Assembly (NCBI RefSeq): GCF_010183535.1
Contig: NC_071328.1
Coordinates: 16,244,001-16,308,000, forward strand
Length of the DNA stretch: 64,000 nt
Reading direction: 5' to 3'
Source of the DNA: Caenorhabditis remanei
Lineage: Eukaryota; Nematoda; Chromadorea; Rhabditida; Rhabditidae
Part shown: positions 58,640-64,000 of the stretch, one piece after another
How the letters are laid out: every line of letters begins with the position of its first letter
Numbering within the stretch: position 1 is the stretch's first letter
Position numbers and translations under genes: made by a program
The notes under the pieces: generated by a model
What the model was told of the DNA's origin: nothing
Seen by the model: only the letters and a program-made list of their open reading frames with translations
Database searches by the model: none

Positions 58640-59130
58640 AAAACTAGGCTACAATACTCCAGGCTCCAACAGCAATCCTGGACTAGGGTACCTCTCTTCA
58701 TGACACCCCGACCTAAACTTACCGTAATTCTGTAGAGACCACAGTACTCCAGATCTGGACCCTTTAGATCCAAACATGTAAACAACAGTTACCCAAAACT
58801 ACAGTAACCTGGGTCCTGAGCCCCGATCGTCTATAGAATTGAAAGAATCTCATCTACAGTACTATCCTTTGGTCGCCATAGCCTACAGTACCCCGGATCC
58901 TAAGCTCCCATCCTAGAGAGTACCGTAACCATGCTAAGCATACAGTACCCCGGATCCAGAGCTCCAATCCTAGAGAGTACCTCCAAGTCACAGTCTCTAC
59001 AGTATGCCTTCTAAAACTACAGTAACCTGGATTCTTAGAGATACAGATCCCATCGAAAGTTTTACTAAATCCTAAAGTACACACCCTTCAAGTGGTGCCC
59101 TACAGTATGCCATTCTCTACAGTAGCCTTG
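58640..59130. repeat. CTACAGTA/CCCCGGATCC-rich patch
   Basis: Repeated ACAGTACCCCGGATCC, ACTACAGTAACCTGG and CTCCAATCCTAGAGAGTACC-type units lie in irregular tandem order, about seven CTACAGTA cores in 490 bp. It resembles the patch at 11790-12160. Confidence 0.6.
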
Positions 59131-60060
59131 GATAGCCTAAGGGTGTTCCCGCCGTCGTTTTCCTTGTCCCGAAAAGAAATAGGCCAATGCCACACAGCCA
59201 CACAAACAAGGTAATGAAAACTATGCGAAGCGGAAGATGAATCCAATTGGCCACTAGCCAGGGAGAGAAAATGACCTTGCTTTCGCCAGAGGCGCCCGCT
59301 CCCCTAGTCCCCACACAGGTAGATCAAATCTTCCTTTGCCTCTTCAAACCGTTCTTACGTCTCCTCTTCACCCTTCTACACACACACACACTATCTATTC
59401 CGTCGCCCGATTTTCTTTTCGAAATTCCGATTGGAGGTCATTTGGGCATCCTCTCTCTCAATGCCACAAATTTTCCTTCAAAAAATGGAAGTTTTCGCGC
59501 GCGCGCAAGGAGGAGAAGAAGATTCAGATTCTATAGGGGGAAGGAGAAAGTTATATGGGATGGAATGGAATGGAACCGAGATGACTGTATAGAATACGAG
59601 GGAATGGCAAGAGATGGGAGGAATTCGGGATGAAAATGGGGAAAGACTATTGTGAATATGTACACTGACAAAGTTACAGCGACAAAAAATGCACTGACAA
59701 AAACTACATTTCAGGCCTGAAAAGTTGCTTAAAATAGTATTGTCCCCCGACTACCTTTGGACAGCTTCGTTTAAGATGTCGACAAACTCCGGCTAAAAAT
59801 ACGGGGATAACTATTGAGAACATCTACACTGACAAACAAGTTACAATGACAAAAAAATGAACTGATAAAAACTACATTTTCGGCCTAGAAAGCTGCTTAC
59901 TAGAATGGTTAGAATGGTACTTTCTCCCGACCACCTAAGATTTGGCATAACTTATGTAGGTCAGCTTAATAGCTAGGCGGTCAGAACATTTCACACTGAC
60001 CAAACTTTACACTGACCACCATAGCAAGAACTTTAAGAATTTTCGGTCAGTGTAGAAGAT
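59131..60060. other. Gene-free stretch with TACACTGACAAA motifs
   Basis: TACACTGACAAA-type motifs lie at 59658-59700 (with TTACAGCGACAAA), 59822-59850 and 59995-60070. 59640-59750 and 59790-59920 are diverged direct repeats of each other (about 170 bp apart). A 65-codon minus frame at 59117-59314 has one hydrophobic segment but no splice-consistent partners. Confidence 0.45.
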
Positions 60061-60074
60061 ACAGTGACATTACA

Positions 60075-60600
60075 CTTACCGTAAGCCGAGAATTTGTAGT
60101 CCGCATTCAAAAAAATCCTCGTTTGACAGATGCTAGAATCCTGTTGTACGTAAGCTGAAATATCTTTTAGATAAAAGCGTCAAAGGCACCCCAGCTTGCG
60201 TAGTACTTGTCATCCAGCAACTGTTCAGTTGTGTATTTACAGGATACTGGACTCAGTGGAATCTTGATAGCCATATGCGCTCCTTGCATATCTTGAGCCT
60301 CCGTTCGATACAAGAAAAATATTACGGTAATTGACCACCAGCGACACTGAATCGATTGATCATCCATGTACTGAACAACGAAGCACCAAGGGTCTCCATG
60401 ACAGTACCACATACACTCATCCCATGACGATGCCTTAGCATACATATATTCTGAGCCTCTGTTTGATCCAGGAACCAGATTTGATATATTTGTCACCAGC
60501 GACATCCGACGGTTGGGTCGAAATAGATAGCAAAAAACCTCCTGTTTAATCACAAAAATATAGAGAAAGGTTTGATGTATTACCCAATTGAATTAAATCT
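60075..60600 (-). pseudogene. Broken duplicate of the CW/PAN exon
   Basis: A diverged copy of exon 2 of the lectin gene (61811-62212) and of the intron sequence after it (CGTAAGCCGAGAATTTGTAG at 60080 and 61733). A codon near 60167 is TAA where the parent has AAA. The 5' part carries remnants of a second CW module in another frame: DPTVGCRW is followed by a stop near 60500. So it has at least one frameshift and two stops relative to the parent. It lies 40 bp beyond the parent's stop codon on the same strand, consistent with tandem exon duplication and decay. Confidence 0.7.
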
Positions 60601-60641
60601 TACAAGAATTGAGAAGAGAAACAAAGTTTATTCCATCAAAA

Positions 60642-62355
60642 TCAAACACTCTTTTTAATATCAGTACCATTATAATATAGATATTGCCAAAATCCACGTT
60701 CCTTCTCCACGTATGTGAAATTTCGGCCTCCGTATCCATATTCGTCAGCAATCTTTTGGAACGGTGGAATTCCTTTTTTCGCTTGAGTTTCGTGTCCGCA
60801 AGCGAAGATATCGGCAACGTCGTCGCATCTGGAAAATTTCAGACTTACTGTGTAGATCACAACTTCATTTTTCTGGTTAAACAGTTTCCTCTGACTTTTC
60901 AAGTTTTCTTGGTCAGTTACACTGACAATTTTTGTCAGTGTACTTTTGTCAGTGTATTTAGTTTATCCCCTTACCTCGCTGTTTTCAGACTGTATCCTGG
61001 GTATGGAGATTGATATTTATAGTGCATATATCCGCAGTCTCTGTAAAACGAAAAAGTTTTTAAAGGATTTGCCAACCATGAATCGACTCACAGTCCACTA
61101 GCCATCTTTGGTTGACCAGGTCCCCATGTGAACTGTACTTTATTTATAGTTTCATTCACATAAGTGTTCCAGGGCATTCCCGAAGAGCACATTTTATAGG
61201 TCTGTCTATTAACTATCGACCACTCGGGTGCCTGCCATTTGAAAGATTGACTATATTTGGTCTTCTCCAATCCAAACCATATCTTGTAACCTTCTGGATT
61301 TTTGTAACCACTTAAGAACTTAGTTCCATAATCCGGATACATCAGTGTATTTAACATAATGCTCGAGAATGACCCTCCACAATTGCCTCCATCATTAATA
61401 AATCCTGCATGTCTTTCGGTCATCAGTTTTCCATCCATCTCATGACACAACTCGTTCGCAGCGACTTGTGTAATATTTGGAGCATTTACTAGACCAACAC
61501 ACATCAGTGTCTCTTCGTTAGTCACTGATGTCCCCGTTTGCTTATTATGGGTCTGGGTCGCTGATGCAAGTGTGCCGAACTCACATCCAGTAAAGGTGAA
61601 TTTGTAATCGAACTTTTCATCCACTGCAAATTATAGTTGTCATGCGAATAGCACATTTCTACCCTCAAAATCTGAATCCCACGTCAGATCATTCCCTAGA
61701 AAGGGTTTCTGGTTACTGTAAACTTACCGTAAGCCGAGAATTTGTAGTATTTCGGTGTCGTCCTCATTCGGAAAAATCCTCGTTTGACAGATGCTAGAAT
61801 CCTGTTGTACGGAAGCTGAAAACCTTTTTGATAAACGCGTCAACGGCACCCCAGCTTACATAGTACTTATCATCCAGCAACTGTTCAGTGGTGTATTTAC
61901 AGGAGACTGGACTCAGGGGAATCTTGATAGCCATGTGGGCTCCTTGCATATTCTGAGCCTCTGTTCTATTAAAGAACCAGATTTTGTAGATATTCCACCA
62001 GCGACATCCCACGGTTGGGTTGAAATAGGTAGCAAAACACGCAAGATTCCCATGACAAGCGTACATGCAATCATTCCAGTTTTTGGCGTCTTGATTGTTG
62101 TATTCTGTTGACAGTGGTCCGGGTATCGCGTTGACTTGGACCATTGTAACGTCACATTCCGGATTGCAACCGTCTGGATAGGGACGATTGTCGGTGAAGT
62201 TTCCACAGGTGCCTGGAAAAGTTGAGTTGGTTACACTGACAAGAATACACTGACAAAGTTACAATGACCAAAACTGTCACTGTGTCCTTACCTAATTTTG
62301 AGAGTCCGTTGACAACTCCATTGACAATTCCAAACAAAAGAAGAAGATACTTCAT
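60642..62355 (-). CDS. Secreted CW/PAN-domain plus C-type lectin-like protein
   Basis: Five exons: 62292-62355, 61811-62212, 61092-61623, 60975-61040 and 60642-60828, encoding 416 aa with consistent phases. It has a signal peptide (MKYLLLLFGIVNGVVNG), then a nematode CW/PAN_3-type domain with paired cysteines (DCMYACHGNLACFATYF, GCRWWNIYKIWFFNRTEAQ). The lectin-like fold starts near CVGLVNAPN and includes ELCHEMDGKLMTERHA, IWFGLE, FTWGPGQPKM, LDCGYM and CDDVADIFACGHE. The calcium-binding EPN/QPD motif is not evident, so sugar binding is uncertain. C. elegans relatives (clec genes with CW domains) are gut- or immunity-associated as a class. The exon 2 donor (TTCC|GTACAA) is weak. Intron 4 (60829-60974) and intron 1 carry TTTGTCAGTGTA motifs. 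Confidence 0.8.
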
Positions 62356-62943
62356 CTCGACTCGAAATGAGTGGATTCAAGAGGAGGGTGACGAGTTTTA
62401 TAGAAGGCAGATGGGTCACATTGGTTATTAGAGAGACATGGTTTATGAGTTGAGGGGAAGGATGACAATCAGAGTTCAGCTGAATGCGGTTTTTGAGATG
62501 GCAGATGGAGGAAAGCAAAATGCTGCTCAACCCTGATGACAATGAACTGAAGTGTGGTACTGAACAGAATGCACAACTTACAGTTCTAACACTCGCTTTG
62601 AGTTAAAGTAACTAATGAAATTGACAGTTTTTCAAATCTATTTTCTCAAACTAAACATGACCATCACAAAATTGACCCGGATTTACGCAACCGAATTTGT
62701 GGGTAGAAGATTACTGTTACCAACTTCTATTTTTGGTCATAAAGATAACAGCTTCCGAAGCTGGCTTGATGGAAAATACACCGCGGAAACTTCAAACTCT
62801 GCCCCTTCTTGGAAAATCAAAAATATTTTGAACAACCGTGAATGAAAAAAAACTCGAAATAAGAGAACGAACTCAAATAATAAAAATTTCAGCAGAGAAA
62901 TTTGATAAGAGAGGTGCAATTTTTAGTCCCCCAAACCTTAGCC
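62356..62943. other. Divergent spacer between the two lectin genes
   Basis: No repeats of the main families. A 76-codon plus frame at 62615-62845 does not resemble CW or lectin sequence. It may contain promoters for both directions. Confidence 0.35.
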
Positions 62944-63723
62944 ATGGGATCCTTATGCGATTCCGTATACCGTCCGCGTAAACTGCATCGCCGTATTCGT
63001 GGATATATGATGTTTACACCGTCAAGTGATTCATATGTCAACTATGGATTTCCACATTATATGGATGGGAACGAAATAAAGCTATGGATGGGAGCGGATA
63101 AGGATAACACGACGCAATCGTTCAAATGGCAGGCGCCAGAGTGGGCGGTGGGAAATGTAGATTATTCAATATGCGATGCTGTCAAACCAAAAGTGGAGAA
63201 TCGAGTGTTCGTTAAAGGCCAGATCACTTGGGCAAACGGACAACCCGATATGACTCCTGGAAAGTGAGTTGACAATCTGGAGTACTGTAATAAAAATATC
63301 ATTTCCAGGGACTGTACATACTTAACATACAAATATAAATTGGAGTTTCCTTCATATGGCTTTTACACCGCAAGGTAAGACTCTCTGTTAAGTCTTAATT
63401 TACAACTGTAAGCTAGTTTTGTGGGTCGCTTATTTTTAGGTACAGATCTGGCTAAAATCCCTCAAAATTTTACAGTGACAATAATGTTGGTTAGTGAATT
63501 TTGTCACTGTTAGTCAACAATTAACAACAATTTTGAATAATTAACCTTTTGTATAAGCTATTTTAAATTTCTGTGTTCCAGATGTGACAACGAAGTTGCT
63601 GATGGTTTCGCGTGTGGAAACCTGCAAACAAATTTAAGAGGAATTCCGTTATTCCAGAAAACTGCCGACGAGTATGGCATAAACCCTCCAGATAGACCTA
63701 CGCGACAGGGTTTTCTAATGTAA
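62944..63723 (+). CDS. Partial C-type lectin-like paralogue, 5' part missing
   Basis: Three exons: 62944 (or upstream)-63263, 63309-63374 and 63582-63723, the last two junctions in correct phase. It is clearly related to the C-terminal half of the minus-strand lectin: QSFKWQAPEW, ITWANGQPDM, KDCTYLTYKYK and CDNEVADGFACG match QSFKWQAPEW, FTWGPGQPKM, LDCGYMHYKYQ and CDDVADIFACG. No signal peptide or CW domain precedes it, and residues before GYMMFTP do not align; a neighbouring frame is open for part of that stretch, hinting at a frameshift. AATAAA follows the stop at once. It could be a 5'-truncated duplicate or a gene whose first exons I missed. Confidence 0.55.
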
Positions 63724-64000
63724 AAATAAAGAAGTTTATGATTCGCTTTATCTCACAATTATTATTTGAGGAAATTTAACAGGATTCTTTATTTTGTAGT
63801 TGACAGCTTTTTTACACACATTTGAAAGGACTCCCCAATAAAGACTATGTTACTGTTACAACAGTGACAATCAAAAAAGCTGTGGGCCATTCTTGTATTG
63901 AATTTTGCAATCAAAGAAAGTTTTTGCTGTTTCATGCGGTTTCTTCGAGCGGGTGCACAAAAAACTTGTTGATTTTCCAAAATTGAGTTCATTTAGTTGA
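63724..64000. other. End of window, no gene seen
   Basis: A GTAGTTGACAGC fragment and a TTACTGTTACAACAGTGACAA palindrome-like spot near 63850 are the only notable sequences. Confidence 0.4.

Noticed and set aside
59117..59314. 65-codon minus frame with one transmembrane-like segment
   Set aside because: No splice-consistent neighbours, no start context, no recognisable family.
62615..62845. 76-codon plus frame as a missing 5' exon of the partial lectin
   Set aside because: It shows no similarity to CW or lectin sequence and no matching splice donor in phase was found.

Overview
This window is nuclear DNA of a nematode of the genus Caenorhabditis, but probably not C. elegans itself. Evidence: very short introns (43-50 nt) ending in TTTTCAG, AG trans-splice acceptors just upstream of start codons, closely spaced same-strand genes as in nematode operons, and a gene set (gale-1, eif-6, pbs-2, tba-2, a UPRT-like gene) that I recall lying together on C. 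elegans chromosome I. Unlike that compact locus, introns and intergenic DNA here are packed with short palindromic repeats.

Layout. 1-16.3 kb has no confident gene: it holds hairpin repeats, a Tc1-like MITE, a 5'-truncated non-LTR retrotransposon and a GC-rich hairpin. 16.3-24.7 kb (minus) carries gale-1, selb-1 and an MTRES1-like mitochondrial RNA-binding gene, probably one operon transcribed right to left. prx-11 (27.9-28.5 kb) and eif-6 (29.5-30.4 kb) follow on minus. eif-6 is divergent from pbs-2, after which tba-2 and the UPRT-like gene run on plus (31.0-36.7 kb). 36.7-40.4 kb is intergenic, with large foldback repeats. 40.4-44.9 kb (plus) has a GT11 fucosyltransferase-like gene and an unrecognised single-pass membrane protein. 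45.8-54.8 kb (minus) is a Rev-erb/E75-type nuclear receptor (nhr-85-like) with multi-kilobase introns. 54.8-60.6 kb is gene-poor. 60.6-63.7 kb has a secreted CW/PAN plus C-type-lectin gene, a dead copy of its CW exon, and an opposite-strand lectin fragment.

Function. The core genes are housekeeping: sugar-nucleotide interconversion (GALE), selenocysteine delivery (SELB), mitochondrial RNA binding (MTRES1-like), peroxisome proliferation (PEX11), 60S maturation (eIF6), 20S proteasome beta-2 and alpha-tubulin. The flanks are more lineage-specific (fucosyltransferase, lectins, nuclear receptor).

The most unusual feature is the repeat landscape. About 70-80 copies, full or partial, of one hairpin (arms TTTTGCTGAGGCTAACTGA and its complement around a loop with ACTACAAACTACA or its complement) fill introns and spacers. 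They share outer arms with other hairpins whose inner cores differ, and the families are segregated gene by gene. Several transposon insertions could be dated against these repeats through exact target duplications.

Exon coordinates were derived by hand from splice consensus, phase and family similarity; single-base errors are possible.
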